A stretch of 64,000 nucleotides of DNA from Gautieria morchelliformis (taxonomy: Eukaryota > Basidiomycota > Agaricomycetes > Gomphales > Gomphaceae), in assembly GCA_015179125.1 (NCBI GenBank), contig WHVA01000025.1:372001-436000 (forward strand). The letters run 5' to 3'. Below the pieces are notes generated by a model. It was given only the letters and a program-made list of their open reading frames with translations. It had not been told where the DNA came from and searched no databases. Shown one piece after another: positions 10,111 through 22,000 of the stretch. Made by a program: the position numbers and the translations under genes. The first letter of the stretch is position 1. Every line of letters begins with the position of its first letter.

Positions 10111-11471
10111 TCAGGTAAAGATGGTCGGCCATCCGTGGGGAGCGAAGCCTCAAGTTTTTGCTAAAAATATGTGGGGAAACGCCACCACGTGGAAGAAGCA
10201 ACGAGAATACAATTTTTTTTTCGGGTATCTAGTTCAGGCCAGATCCGCACAGAACCGAGTAAAGAAAGATGATGTCCGATAGTCTACTAGGTACTGTAGG
10301 AGAATTTAATCGGCGCGTTGCTACTATGTTTTGACACTCCGCCTGGGAAACATATCATGATTCATTCAGATGCTTAGAATACTTATCACGTCCGCGCTGT
10401 ATCGTTGGTTGGACGCCATCACTGTTTCACTTGAAATTCACATGGACAGCGTGTCCTGGTCAGGACGTCTTCGCGAAGCGTAAAGTTCAAGGCATGCATA
10501 CACTGTGCCGCTGTGCTCCGTCGTTGACTGCCATATTCGCTCTGGAGAGACGCGTCATATACAGGCTCCACGAGGCACCAGGAATCGGACGAGTCATCGG
10601 ATCTTACCAGCCGGTTGACAGGATAGACTGAGGAGGGCTAGAAGTTCGTGAAGCTGGAATGGACGCGGCACAGTAAATACGTTTATCTCGGCAGAATCGC
10701 CTGTGCCAGAGCGGCTTCACATGCTTGGTCTACTTTCACAGCTGCATCCTGGCGGACAACTATGAGATCTGGCACTGTACTGCATCCTAAAGTGCCCAAC
10801 ATGTGTTACTCACAATCTCACTTCACAGCGGCGATCTCATGCTCGCCGCTTGCGTTTCTATTTCTCAAGGCCACACTCACCGCCCATATAACTTTCTAGC
10901 GCACGAGTCCGAAGCCTTAATGTCACTTTGCCTTGCTGCACCTGTGAAGCAAGATGGTCGTGTGCGTTAGAATGGCACAGCCTTTTCATTCTTGCCTCTC
11001 ACTTTCATTCAAGACGCCTACGGAACCGATTATATTGCAGCCGCAGAATTATGTAAGTTCCCGGCATTTGACTGATCCCTAAGTTAGCCATGCTTCTGGT
11101 GGGCTTGCGTGGTGCTTTGAACCGGCACGGAGCCATGATGCTTATCGGCTCTATATCTATCAGACGTACGGCAATCATGCAATTTTTGCGCAACGACCAC
11201 GCCTCTCCCCTTTAATATCTCTGGCACAGTGCGCGCTGTGTTCCTTAAACTAATACGTCGACTATGCCGAGCATGTTTCAGAGCCCTAGATTGAATTTGC
11301 CCATCATTCATGGCTCTTTGGCTATTTACGGTGCCGTGAGCGTCGTCGCCTCTGAAATCCAAGGGCAGGATTTCAATTGTTAAGATCCAGTATTCATATT
11401 GGCGATCCACATGTATACTAGTATAAACGCCACACCAACATGGCCGACCCTGAGTTCCACGCTCATCACAC
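10111..11471. other. Intergenic, nothing recognised
   Basis: There are short open frames on both strands with no family features. No repeat shared with the rest of the window was found up to the foldback boundary at 11,472. Confidence 0.5.
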
Positions 11472-12878
11472 CACTGTAGAAAACTTCGACATTAAATTTC
11501 GGTACCTTTTACACAAGCGGCAATAATCAGTACCTTTGAGCACTGACAAATAAGTGTTCAAACGTCATTTTGAATATAACTGATAATAAGTGTTTTTGAG
11601 CACTGATTTTCAGCTACTAAAAACATGCAAGTACATGAAAAAAAAAAAAAAAAGCTTGCATGTCCATGCACAAGGATGTTTGTGGCGTGCGAGCTGAGTG
11701 ATCGTGCGAGTGGTGGGGCAAACGCGAGCATGAGCGAGCGTGACAACAGGGAGGCGTCGCGTCCAAATTTTCACAAGTGATTTCAATCGCCGACCCAACT
11801 GAATTCCAACTCCTTTCCTCCCACCATGATCACGACCAAAGGAAAACAAACTAACACTTACCCTCATCAAATTTTCGATCGTGTCCACGCGTAATAAGGT
11901 TATGTTGGAGGGTGCCAGGAAGAAGAGTATGTGAATAATCGTGATGTTTTCGCGTGATCGCCGCTCACCACCCGCCTCAAGAAGCTCTTCTTACAATGAT
12001 AGTGAGTCTTGATTCTTTTTTATTCCATTATACTAATTATCTGCAGTTTATTAGAAATAGTCGCAGCTGGTGCAGGACCCTGGTGCGGGGAGTTGTTCGC
12101 GAGATTGGATAAAAACGCGGCGGTTCAGAGGGTGCCTCCCGGTAAAGTACTCTTTGATTGAAAATAATATGCATATATTCAATAATATTACTGCCATATG
12201 TCCCTTTGCCGCTCTCGTTCTCGCACTCAACTTAACTCTCACTCTTGCGCTCAGGGTCTTGCTCTCGCAATATGTCCCCTCGGCTGCTCGTACGCAATAG
12301 ACCGCTCCCACCCTCGCTCTCGCCGATATGTCCCCTCAGCTGCCCTTGCTCTTGCAATGCTGCCGCTCTCGCGCTCATGTGGAGGTTGCGAGAGGCGAGT
12401 GTGGGAGCTGGGCTGTCGCAAGTATCAGGAACCATCCTACGTGCCTTGTATGCCTACCCTCCTCATCGCTCCCATGCTGATAGTTCTGATCCTTCCAGCA
12501 TACGAAGTTCTGTCAGTCCCCCAGGTGCGCCCATGAGCATCACTCAACCTGACCGCCGTATTTCTTTTTTTTTTTGGATGGGAGCGTGGCGTTTGTGATC
12601 GACATGGGGAGGTACGTGTTGCAATTGGCTCTTGCCATTGTTCTTTGCACTCTCTTTACTTTACTTTGTCACTTATCGTTTTATACTTTCCCAGACGCGA
12701 GCTGACAATATTACCCTTCCCTCATCCAGGAAGGCCTGAGACAGCACGAAGGCGGCCGGCACGCCAACCCCTTCGACATGTTTTTGTCCTTCGATGGTGG
12801 CGCATGTGAGTCCGATTCATTGTTAATTTATCATTATTCACACTCAATATGATACTTTGGCATATAATACTCCTCATA

Positions 12879-15800
12879 AGATAGAGGACGCCCTAATCGG
12901 GCACCCTTACGTAATCTCTAACCCTAACCCTAAAGTGGCCAAAATCCTGAAGTTGAGTAAAAAAAAAAAAATACTCATTAGATTTCACATCAAGGATGCC
13001 TCCCCACCCATAGTCTATGTACTCATAGTCTATGTATCGTAATGTATTAAGTATCAAAGTGCTATGCATAGGCAGCCTGCTTTCTCAGCCATCCAAGGGG
13101 GTAAAGTCGGGTGTCCATGATACCTTCGGTTTGCCCAGGCAGCCATTGAGCCAGAAAGGCCTTGTGAGTATGCTGAAATGAATCTGGCAGATCTATTTGC
13201 ATAGCTACTCCAAAAAAAAAAAAACAATGAGTAATCCATATTCAGATGATGTGGAAACCACTGACCGCCGAATTTGGATCAATGGGATATCATCAAGGCA
13301 TGCAATCACATTGCGCTCCATGGCATCCATATCTGTTGTTAGTGCACTTGACCTGTATCGGAACTTGACTGCACCCTAGTATTGCTCAATAAAGTTGAGC
13401 TCACAATGAAATTTTGGATAAAATTCACAAATGTGGCCACGGGAGGTGATGTACTCCTCAAGCTGTGATTTCTGTGAACAAAAGTCGGGCTGACAAAATA
13501 AAAGACACCGGCAGCAGCAGGCTGTCTTCCCTGTCTCACATTTGAAGCCTGGACACTGGGCATTCAAGGTTCCAGTTTGTGGCCAAAGACCCCGCTCACG
13601 AATAATAGTCTCCATGCCTTTAAACCATCCAGGCATTGTCGGATGGTCATCTGGGTAATAAAAATCTTGTGATTGCTGATTAGCACCAGTCCCAAAAGAA
13701 CCATTTCGCATCCTTGGTGTGTCTTTATTTGGCACCCAATCCTTGCTTGCACCCTTGGGCATTTTTCGTGCAGAAAGGGCATCAGCAGCTCGCTTTTGGT
13801 GGCTAGGGGCATTGTCAAATGCAAAGAGGCCAGTGGCAAATCCATTGACCTTAGATTCAAAGATGTCAATTGCTTTTTCTACCTGTCGCATCAAGTCATC
13901 ACAGGAGAAGTATCCATCAACGGTCCTTCCCCGCTTTGAAAATGATGTGTGCCTCACTAAATTCAGCAAACTGGTCAGTGATTGTTACTGGGTTGGAAAG
14001 GTATGCACTCATTTCCATCAGTAAGCTGTCCCCATTCTGAGGTGACAAAGTCAGAAATCATCAAGGAGGCACCTTCACCTTTGTGCTGTGGGGTTGCCTT
14101 GTCACTTGAATGAGACCATTGAGTCTTTCGGCGATCATATGCATAGAATGTGGATTCATCATGGGTGACTAGAATGAGTCGAAATCGGCCCTTTTGAGGA
14201 ACTGGGAAGCCTCTCAGGGTGTTATCAATGTTCCCATCATTGTCATAGGTAAACATGCGTTTTTCATACTCTTTCCATTGTGTAAGGAACTCCCTTTGGT
14301 ATTGAACAACATCTTCTCGTTCATGACCATCAATGTACATGCCATTCTTCTTTCGACCATATCACCAATCCAACTTCTTCAGCCATCGTCGGGCAGTCCT
14401 CACTGAGATATTCCGTGCTTTTGATCCTAACTTCGCTTGCATCTCAGGTGTGGCGAAAGTCTACAATATCCTGTGCTCGAACATAGCCACCCTTGGCCTT
14501 TTCCATCAGATGAAGCTGGATCTCTTGTGCAAAATCTTCATGGTCCAAGATGGATGAATGGTTCTGACCTTGATGATGAGTGGGTAGTTTGCCAGAGGCA
14601 AGGAATTGATGAATCCAGGTGCGTATGTTGCGTGCTCGTTTTGATCCACTCTGAACTCCAAGCCCCAGTGATTTAGCAACAACCAGAGAGGCCTCTCTCC
14701 ATGAATATGACAGCTCTGTGTCCATGTACAAGTTGAGTGTCCCAACCATTGCAGTAATTCGTGAACGAAAGATAACAGCAAGTTTTGGATCACGCGCTTT
14801 GACACTCAGTTTTGCTCTTGCTCGACACAGTTCTGGGAAATTCTTGTAATTCAAGATGTTCAATGCTCCATCTGCAGTCGTTTCTTCTTCATTTTGATCA
14901 TCAATTGGTATGCAGCCCTTTTGCATCTCCTCCAAGAGTTTGTTAACACACATTTGACGGTCTGCCAATATATTCTTAGAATTCACATCATCAGTGGCAG
15001 GGTCCTCTGAGGATTCTTCCTCTTCTTCCTCTTGGAAGTCATGGTATTGGTGCTGGAGACCTTGTAAGCAACACTGTCATTGTTATCTCAAACGCTTACC
15101 ATCTTCAGAGATGCAGGTCCATCTTGCATTTCCACAGAATCACAAACAGTCTCTGAGTCCTCCCTGTTGTTTTTAGCAGTCTCCTTCACTGATTGCATCC
15201 AGGCTGATATTGAGGGCTGTCCCATAGCTGCGAGCTTTTCCTGAAGACCTTTTTGTCGCCTGAGTGTCCGTGCAGAATTTTTCATGTATTGCCGGGGGCG
15301 CTTCTTTTGACCCCATTTCAGCTTTTCAGCAGCTGTTGCAAGCTCTTGGCCTGTCCGAAGCACCTCAGCAAAGGTGAGCAGTGCTGCTTCATCATTGATC
15401 TCTGCTTCCTCTTCATCATCCAGCTCCCAGTCCCCATCTTCAGAGTCCAAGTCTGATTCATCATCAGACAGGTCATCCTCCACAAAAGCTAATTGGCCCT
15501 GGATCTCTTCAACATCAGCTTCTGAGCCCTCTTGCTCCATGTTTGAGCTCTCCTGCATTGTTCCCAAGGTGGTCTGGTTGTAATTCACATCATCAGACTC
15601 ATCCTCCCAGTTTGTGGCATCATCCTCTACAGTTACACCATGGTCATTGGAGGCACCCTTTCTCAGGGTTTTGAGGCATGCTAATCGCGCTTTAGAGTTC
15701 CGGCCCATGCTGGATGCGCAAGGTACAGAGATGCGGTTGGTTCAGCGAGCTTTTCTTCAATTTTCGCGCTCCGCTTATGTCACGTGATCGCTTACATAAG

Positions 15801-16085
15801 CGGCCAAATTTCTTCATCGTCCCTGCCCAAAAATTTTCTGAGCATGTCCTCGCATCATAGAAGTGATTTCCTGCACTTTTGTAAAATTCAAGTTTTTTAG
15901 TCTATATATAGCTCAATTTTTATTCAAATAATATTCTGTTTCCTAGGAATCATTTCTAGAGGTTATTTGCATGGATTGTAGGATGCAAAGTTGTGAAAAA
16001 TTGACCGTGTGAACGTCTATTTGAGCTCAAAATATTGTGCTAAACTAGATTATGTAAGGGTGCCCTATTAGGGCGTCCTCTATCT
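12879..16085 (-). mobile_element. Tc1/mariner-like DNA transposon inserted in the foldback's left arm
   Basis: Terminal inverted repeats of about 39 bp begin AGATAGAGGACGCCCTAAT and differ at a couple of positions between ends. The element is flanked by TA on both sides (12,877-12,878 and 16,086-16,087). The undisturbed right arm of the foldback shows the empty site with a single TA, which proves the duplication and the exact boundaries. The interior encodes a broken transposase on the minus strand. The left end includes a chance run of CCCTAA units (about 12,917-12,934). Confidence 0.93.
13054..15708 (-). pseudogene. Tc1/mariner-like DDE transposase, degraded
   Basis: Reading on the minus strand from 15,708: an N-terminal segment with a long acidic tract (about 15,600-15,400) followed by a basic region; a central DNA-binding-like segment (14,986-14,444) with KGGYVRAQDIVDF; then the catalytic part. 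The first catalytic Asp is in LVTHDESTFYAYDRRKT, the second in LFAFDNAPSHQKR, and the Glu in HCELNFIEQY. The family's usual Trp after IEQY is replaced by a stop at about 13,376, and homology continues beyond it (GAVKFRYRS, then RYHGHPTLPP near 13,100). Frames change between the segments at about 15,088-14,986, 14,444-14,340 and 13,975-13,969; some of these changes could be introns. With the stop it is unlikely to be active. A TA target duplication and the DDE spacing support Tc1/mariner; the subgroup is not named with confidence. Confidence 0.82.
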
Positions 16086-17100
16086 TACTCATGTGCTATA
16101 TCATTCATGACACTTGTGATCCTGTGACACTGCAGCCCAACCACAGGAAGTCCGCCGCGGGCCCATGACAACAAGTGACTTTGAAGTGAGCCTCGAGGAT
16201 ATGTACATGGGTGCGGAGATCGACGTAGGTTATATACATCGTCTTTGTGTGATTTCTCCTCTGACGATTATGCTTTCGATGCTCATTCTGATCCTGCCTT
16301 CGGCTTTCATCTCCATTTCTTGCGAGCCTGCGACTCGGTATCCAGTTCATGATCAATGAAAAGATCCTCTGCGACCACTTCCGTGGCTGAGGAGCCGCCT
16401 CCAACTCGCACATCCATCGCATCCCACGTGCTCGTTCCCCACATGCAGCACTACATGCTCAACGACCCCGTGGGCATTGCTGAGGGCAGCGAGTTCGTGT
16501 TCGAGGGTGAGGGCGACAAGAGCCCGGACTGGGAGGCGGGCAACGTTGTTATACGCATCCTGAGCGGGAAGAAGAAGGGCGGGTAGCAGCGGAACGAAAC
16601 GAGTTTGTACTGCACCGAGAGCATACGGGTAGAGGAGGTGCGTAGAGTGACGTTGGGTTGGTTGGGACATAGCTTTCAATCAATGTATTTCCAATGGTCT
16701 TTTCAGTAATAGAAAGCACTGCTTTATTGCGTTCTAAAGCGGCATTTATAAGTAACTTAAAGAGCTGAAAATCAGTGTTCTAGGATGCTGAAAGCGGACA
16801 TTCTAGCTACTAGATTTTGGTACCCAGCTTATTGAGAAGAAGCATCAAAAATCCGCTCCCCGGGTACTTATTATCAGTAACTTGGGCACTGAAAAATTGG
16901 TGCATAATGTACTTATATTAAGTGCCCAAGTTACTGATAATAAGTACCTGGGGAGCAGATTTTTGACGCTCCCTCTCGATAAGCTGGGTACCGAAATCTA
17001 GTAGCTAGAATGTCCGCTTTCAGTGTCCTAGAACACTGATTTTCAGCTCTTAAGTTACTTATAAATGCCGCTTTAGAACGCAATAAAACAGTGCTTTCTA

Positions 17101-18045
17101 TTACTGAAAAGACACTTGTAGATACATAGATTGAAAGCTATGTCCCAGCCAACCCAACCTCAATGCTCTCGGTGCAATACAAACTTGTCTCCTTCCGCCG
17201 CTAATCGCCCTTCTTCTTCCCGTCCAGGACGCGTATAATGATGTTGCCTGCCTCCCAGTCGGGGCTCTCGTCGCCCTCACCCTCGAACACGAACTCGCAG
17301 CCCTTGGCAAGGCCCACAGAGACGTTGAGCATGTAGTGCTGCGTGTGCAGAATGAGCACGTGGGATACGTCTGGATGTGCAAGTTGGAGGCGGCTCCTGA
17401 GCCACGGAAGTGGTTGCAGGAGGATCTTTTCCAATTGGATACCGAGTCGCAGGATCGCGAGAAAGGGAGATGAAAGCCAAAGGCAGGATCGAAATGGGCA
17501 TCGAAAGCATAATCATCAGAGCAGAAATCACGCAAAGACGATGTATAGAACCTATGTTGATCTCTTCACCTCTGTGCCTATCCTTGAGGCTCACTTCAAA
17601 GTCGCTTGTCGTTGTGGGCCCGCAGCAGGATTGCTGTTGTTAGGCTGCAGTGTCACGGGATCACAAGTTTCATGAATGATATGACACATGAGTATGAGGA
17701 GTATTATACGGCAAAGTATCATATTGAGCGTGCAGAACGGTAAATTAACAATGAATTGGACTCACGTCTGCCACCACCGAAGGATGAAAACATGTCGAAG
17801 GGGGGCATGCTGGCCGCCTTCATGTCTCAGGCCTTCCTGGATGAGGGGGAAGGGTAATAATTGTCAGCTCATGTCCGGAAAAGTATAAATCGATAAGTGA
17901 CAGAGAAAGAAAGGAAAGGGAGCACAAAGAACAATGGCAAGTCCGAATTGCAACCCATACCTCCCCATGTGGATCATAAACACCCTGTTTCTGTCCAAAA
18001 AAAGAAATACGGTGTTCAGGTTGAGTACCTGGGGGCCCGACAGAA
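17101..18045 (-). pseudogene. Captured Hsp40 fragments, right arm (mirror copy)
   Basis: The same Hsp40 blocks are read on the minus strand. YEVLSGPQ is near 18,030 and the linker block is near 17,820. SDFEVSLKDRHRGEEIN is near 17,570, HFRGSGAASNLHI near 17,410, and HYMLNVSVGLAKG then EFVFEGEGDESPDWEAG near 17,330-17,230. This copy lacks the stop codon seen after HFRG in the left arm but has its own substitutions, so the arms have diverged independently since they formed. It is not a complete gene: the zinc-finger core and both ends of the parent gene are missing. Confidence 0.83.
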
Positions 18046-19070
18046 CTTCATATGGTGGAAGGATCGGAATGTGAGAATGCGAGCGAGGCATGTAGCATGG
18101 TTCCCGATACTTGGGACGGCCCAGCCCCCAAACTCACCTCTCACAACCTCCACATGAGTGCGAGCGTGAGAGGGTTGCGAGTTGCGAGTGAGGGGAGCCG
18201 AGGGGACATATCACGACAGCGAGGGCGGGGGCGGTCTATTGGGAGAACGAGCAGCCAAGAGGACATATTGCGAGAGCAAGACCCTGAGTGCAAGAGCGAG
18301 AGTTGAGTTGAGTGCGAGAACGAGAGCAGCAGATGGTCATATAGCAGTAATATTAGTGAGTATATGCATGTTATTTTCAATCAAAGAGTACCTTACCAGG
18401 AGGCACCCTCTGAACCACTGCATTTTTATCCAATCTCGCGATATCATTTGCATGTAAGAAGAGCTTTTTGATACGGTGTTGAGCGGCGATCACGGGAAGA
18501 AAACATCACGATTACTCACATACTCTTCCTGGAACCCTCCAACATAACCTCATTGCACGTGGACATGATCGAAAAAATTGATGAGGGTAAGTGTTATAGT
18601 GTGTTTTCATCATGGTGGGATGAAAGGAGTTGGAATTCAATTGGGTCGGCGATTCAAATCACTTGGGAAATTTTGTACGTGCATACCACCTCTCGCGTTT
18701 GCCTCACCACTTGCACGATCACTCGGCTCACGTGCCACAATGTTAAAGTTTTTTTTATTGTGTCTCCAATTTTATAAAATCCAAAATTGGAACTTAACAA
18801 GATATTTTAAAAAAATCCTTGTCCTTCGACGTACGAGTGGGATTATTGGGATTATGACAGCGGAGTGAAGACAGCGGCGATCACACTTTTTATTTATTCA
18901 CATACTTGCATGTTTTTTAGTATCTGAAAATCAGTGCTCAAAAGCACTGATTATTGCTGTTTGTGTAAAAGGTACCGAAATCTAATGTCGGAGTTTTCTA
19001 CAGTGATAAGAAAGCCCGAAGGAGAGCTCTAACGATAAGGTCTGCTTCAGACCGAATGTTGTAGATGTAG

Positions 19071-22000
19071 TGGTTATGTCAGGGGACACCCTGTTTCCCA
19101 TTTCCAGTTCCGACACCACACCCAGTTCCGACTCCATTTCCGACTCCGCTTCCAGTTCTAATTCCATCTCTGCCTCCGCTTTCAGAAATGATTCCGCTTC
19201 TGGGAGAACTTCCACCAGTTCTGTTCACCTTGCCAGTTCCGCTCCAATTTCCGACTTCCGTTCTTGGAACAGTGTCGGAAATCAAGCGACTCGCATAATA
19301 GGTGGCCTCAAGGGTCGATCAAGGGTCAGGGAGGTCAGGGGGATGCAGGGTTGATGGCGGGTGCCAAGTGTTGTCCCTGGCTGTGCAGCATAGTATAATA
19401 TGGGCTTGCTGACATTGGGGGTCCTTAGACTTTTCTCTTTGGATTTCCCCTTGTCAGGTGAGAATCCCCTCTCTTGTATACTCTGTTCATTTATACATAC
19501 TTTGGGTTTCCCCTTGTCAGTTGTGTGGTAGTGTGATCTCCACAACCAGCCAGGGTTGCCCTTACAGGTTATGCGCAGTACTATTATGAATGGAGTCTCA
19601 GTGAACGGTCAGTTCACTGAGGGATTAGCGACTGTGGAGCGAGTAGATATAGGGCCTCGGTCAAGCTTGACTGAGGCCAGTAATACTATATTACTAGATG
19701 TCCGATAAACCTTTCCATAACCTACTTGGCCCTGTGTTCAATGCTTACCGACCCTGACTCCAACACTCCCCCTTAAGCTGAATGTAGACCAAGTAGGGCG
19801 TTCAGGTGCAGAACCTTGTGTCGGGGGAGGGCTTTCGTGAATAAGTCAGCGGCCATGTCGTCTGTCGGTACGTAGTCGATGTACAGTAATTTTCTCTGTA
19901 TGGCGTGACAGATGAAGTGATACTGTATGTCGATATGCTTGGTCCTCGGGTGATACTCGTTGTTCTTTGTGATCGATATCGCAGAGAGGTTGTCAAGGTG
20001 GATGGTGATGGGATGGCTAAGTGGTCGGGCGATCTCTGCCAGGAAGGCACGTATCCACAAAGCCTCCTTCACGGCATGGGTCGCTGCGGCGTATTCCACC
20101 TCCGTCGTTGACAACGTGACGATCGGCTGCTTCTTGGAGCTCCAAGATACAGCGCCTCCATCGATTGTGAACACGTACCCGAGATCGAGTGTCTGTGTTC
20201 TTGTGATGCCCAGTCAGCGTCAGAAAACGCCTCCAGGCCTTTTTGTGATCTGCCGATAGTCAGGGCCATGTCCTTCGTGCCCTTCAAGTAAAGAAAAAGT
20301 GTTTGACCGCCTCCCAATGCGGCCTCCTGGGGTCCTGCATGAACTGGGCTAGAAACGACACTGCAAACACAATGTCAGGGTGAGTGCCCAGCGCCACGTA
20401 CATAAGGGAGCCTATGGCTTCCCTGTACGGTACGGCGTGCATTTCTTGGCGTTCGCGAGGGGTGGTGGGCAATTGGGATAATGATAACTTGTGATGCGGG
20501 TTGAGCGGCGTGCTCAGGACGTTCGCATCCTGCAAGCTGAATCTCTTGAGAATTCTCTCGATGTAAGCACATTGTGAAAAAGATATTGTGCGCGTCTCGC
20601 GCACCCGTTTCACCTCTATGCCCAATACCCAGTGCAGGTCGCCCAAGTCCTTGATTTTGAGGACAGTATGTAGCTCGTTCTTGAATTCAAGGATTGCGTT
20701 CTTTGAACTCCCAGCCATAGTCAGATTGTCGACATCAACCGTGACGATAAGTGCGTCTCGTCCAGCGTACCTGTGAAAAACTGCGTGTTCTGTCTTGCAG
20801 CGTGTAAAACCGAACTGGTTCATGAATCCGCGTAGCATGTCGTACCACTCCCTGCCGGATTGCTTCAACCCGTATATTGCATGGTTGAGCCAGCAGACCT
20901 TATGCTCCTTCCCAGGGGCTTCATATCCCCTCGCCTGACACATGTATATGGTCTCTGTGATTGGGGCATTCAGGTATGCGCCATCAATATCGGTTTGTTT
21001 GGGTTCCCAGTCGTTTTGGACTGCGATAGCTGCGATTATTCAGATAGCAGAGAGCCTGGCTGTGGGGGAGAAGGTCTCATTATAGTCAATCCCCTGTGCC
21101 TGTGAAAACCCTTGCGCGACGAGCCTAGTTTTTCGGTCTACAGCCTTGCCATCCGTGTCGTGCTTGTAGTGGAATACAAGCCTGCTTCCCACAATGTTCG
21201 CACCATCTGGGGCTTCAACGAGGTCCCAGGTGTGCGGTTCTGCGTGCTGGTCCAATTCCCGCCTGATAGACACATCCCATTGCGGCCAATCATCGCGGGA
21301 ACAGGCGTTGTCAAGGTTTGTTGGGTCAGGTCCTGGACTGTGTGCTGTGGCAGCCGTCATGTGTCTAGCGGGGTGATGGGACTCCCCCTCAGCTCTGGCA
21401 GTGTCTCCTCTGCCTGTCAGCGCGACTAGGGCTGAGTCGACGGTGGGCATCGGCAGACCTTGGGGGTATGCAGGCGCGTGTGGGCGGCCTGTGCTGCTGC
21501 CCATGCCATCCCCTGCACGTATGTGGATGGCTTCTGTGTGGGATGGCCCCTTCCTTGGGGCGGGTCTGTTGGGAGATCTGCGGCCTCGAATCCCTCGAGG
21601 GGGTCGACCTGCCCGGTGTCTGCCGGGTCTGCTACCGGGTCCAGGGGTTGTAGTGGTGGGTGTTGGTGGAGGGTGTGAGAAGTGGGAGCGCCGCCAACGG
21701 CGTTCTGAGTGCCTAGGGTGGATGACTCCTCCTCAGTCAGATCATCATTGGGGGTCACAAGTACAAGGGCGTCAAATGTGACGTTCCTTTCCACTGTGAT
21801 GGGGTGTTTCCTGGGCCAGTAAACCCTGTGCCCTTTGCTCTCATCGCTGTACCCTACCCACTTCCCTTCTTCTGCCTTCGAGTCTAGCCTGCCGCTGTTT
21901 TCTTTCAGGACAAAGACTCTAGTACCCCATTCTGGTAAGTCGCTGAGGTCTGGCTTCGCGCCATGCACAATCTCATACGGTGTCCTGCCGTTGAGCGCAC

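Larger units (their letters stand above)
12499..16586 (+). pseudogene. Captured Hsp40 (ER-type DnaJ, Scj1/DNAJB11-like) fragments, left arm
   Basis: Exon-like blocks in order on the plus strand: 12,499-12,524 (AYEVLSVPQ, end of the J domain); up to 12,611 (VCDRHGE); 12,730-12,805 (EGLRQHEGGRHANPFDMF, the G/F-type linker); 16,136-16,224 (RRGPMTTSDFEVSLEDMYMG, start of the substrate-binding domain); 16,346 onward (FMINEKILCDHFRG, first half of the zinc-binding repeat); and a C-terminal block to 16,586 (HYMLN, then EFVFEGEGDKSPDWEAG). Several GT and AG junctions remain between blocks, so the capture was from genomic DNA. The gene is not functional: the J-domain start is absent, a stop codon follows HFRG, most of the zinc-finger region is missing, the frame shifts before HVLVPHMQHY, and the copy stops soon after KKKGG. 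The mariner-like element lies between the linker block and the EVSLEDMY block. The family assignment is firm from the motifs; ER location is inferred from similarity to Scj1-type proteins. Confidence 0.85.
11472..19005. mobile_element. Giant foldback element, CACTG ends, about 2.1 kb inverted arms (family F)
   Basis: The left end CACTGTAGAAAACTTCGACA is mirrored at the right end (19,005 inward) with only a few differences. Mirror symmetry continues through both arms to a 30-base spacer at 16,891-16,920. The left arm is 11,472-16,890, interrupted by a 3.2 kb mariner-like element at 12,879-16,085; the right arm is 16,921-19,005. Without that insert the arms are about 2.2 and 2.1 kb, the difference being mainly an extra stretch near 12,005-12,095. 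No target-site duplication is evident (flanks CAC and ATA). Each arm carries exon-sized fragments of an Hsp40 gene. No transposase of its own is visible, so it is either a non-autonomous foldback element mobilised in trans or a large inverted duplication bounded by CACTG ends. The CACTG termini recall CACTA-type elements, but that is inference. A truncated relative lies at 505-1230. Confidence 0.8.

Noticed and set aside
12917-12934. CCCTAACCCTAACCCTAA, telomere-like repeat
   Set aside because: There are only about three units, at the end of the mariner-like element and not in an array, so it is not evidence of a telomere or telomeric insertion.
11472-19005. An autonomous CACTA transposon
   Set aside because: No CACTA-type transposase is encoded and no 3-bp target duplication is visible; the only transposase belongs to the inserted mariner-like element.
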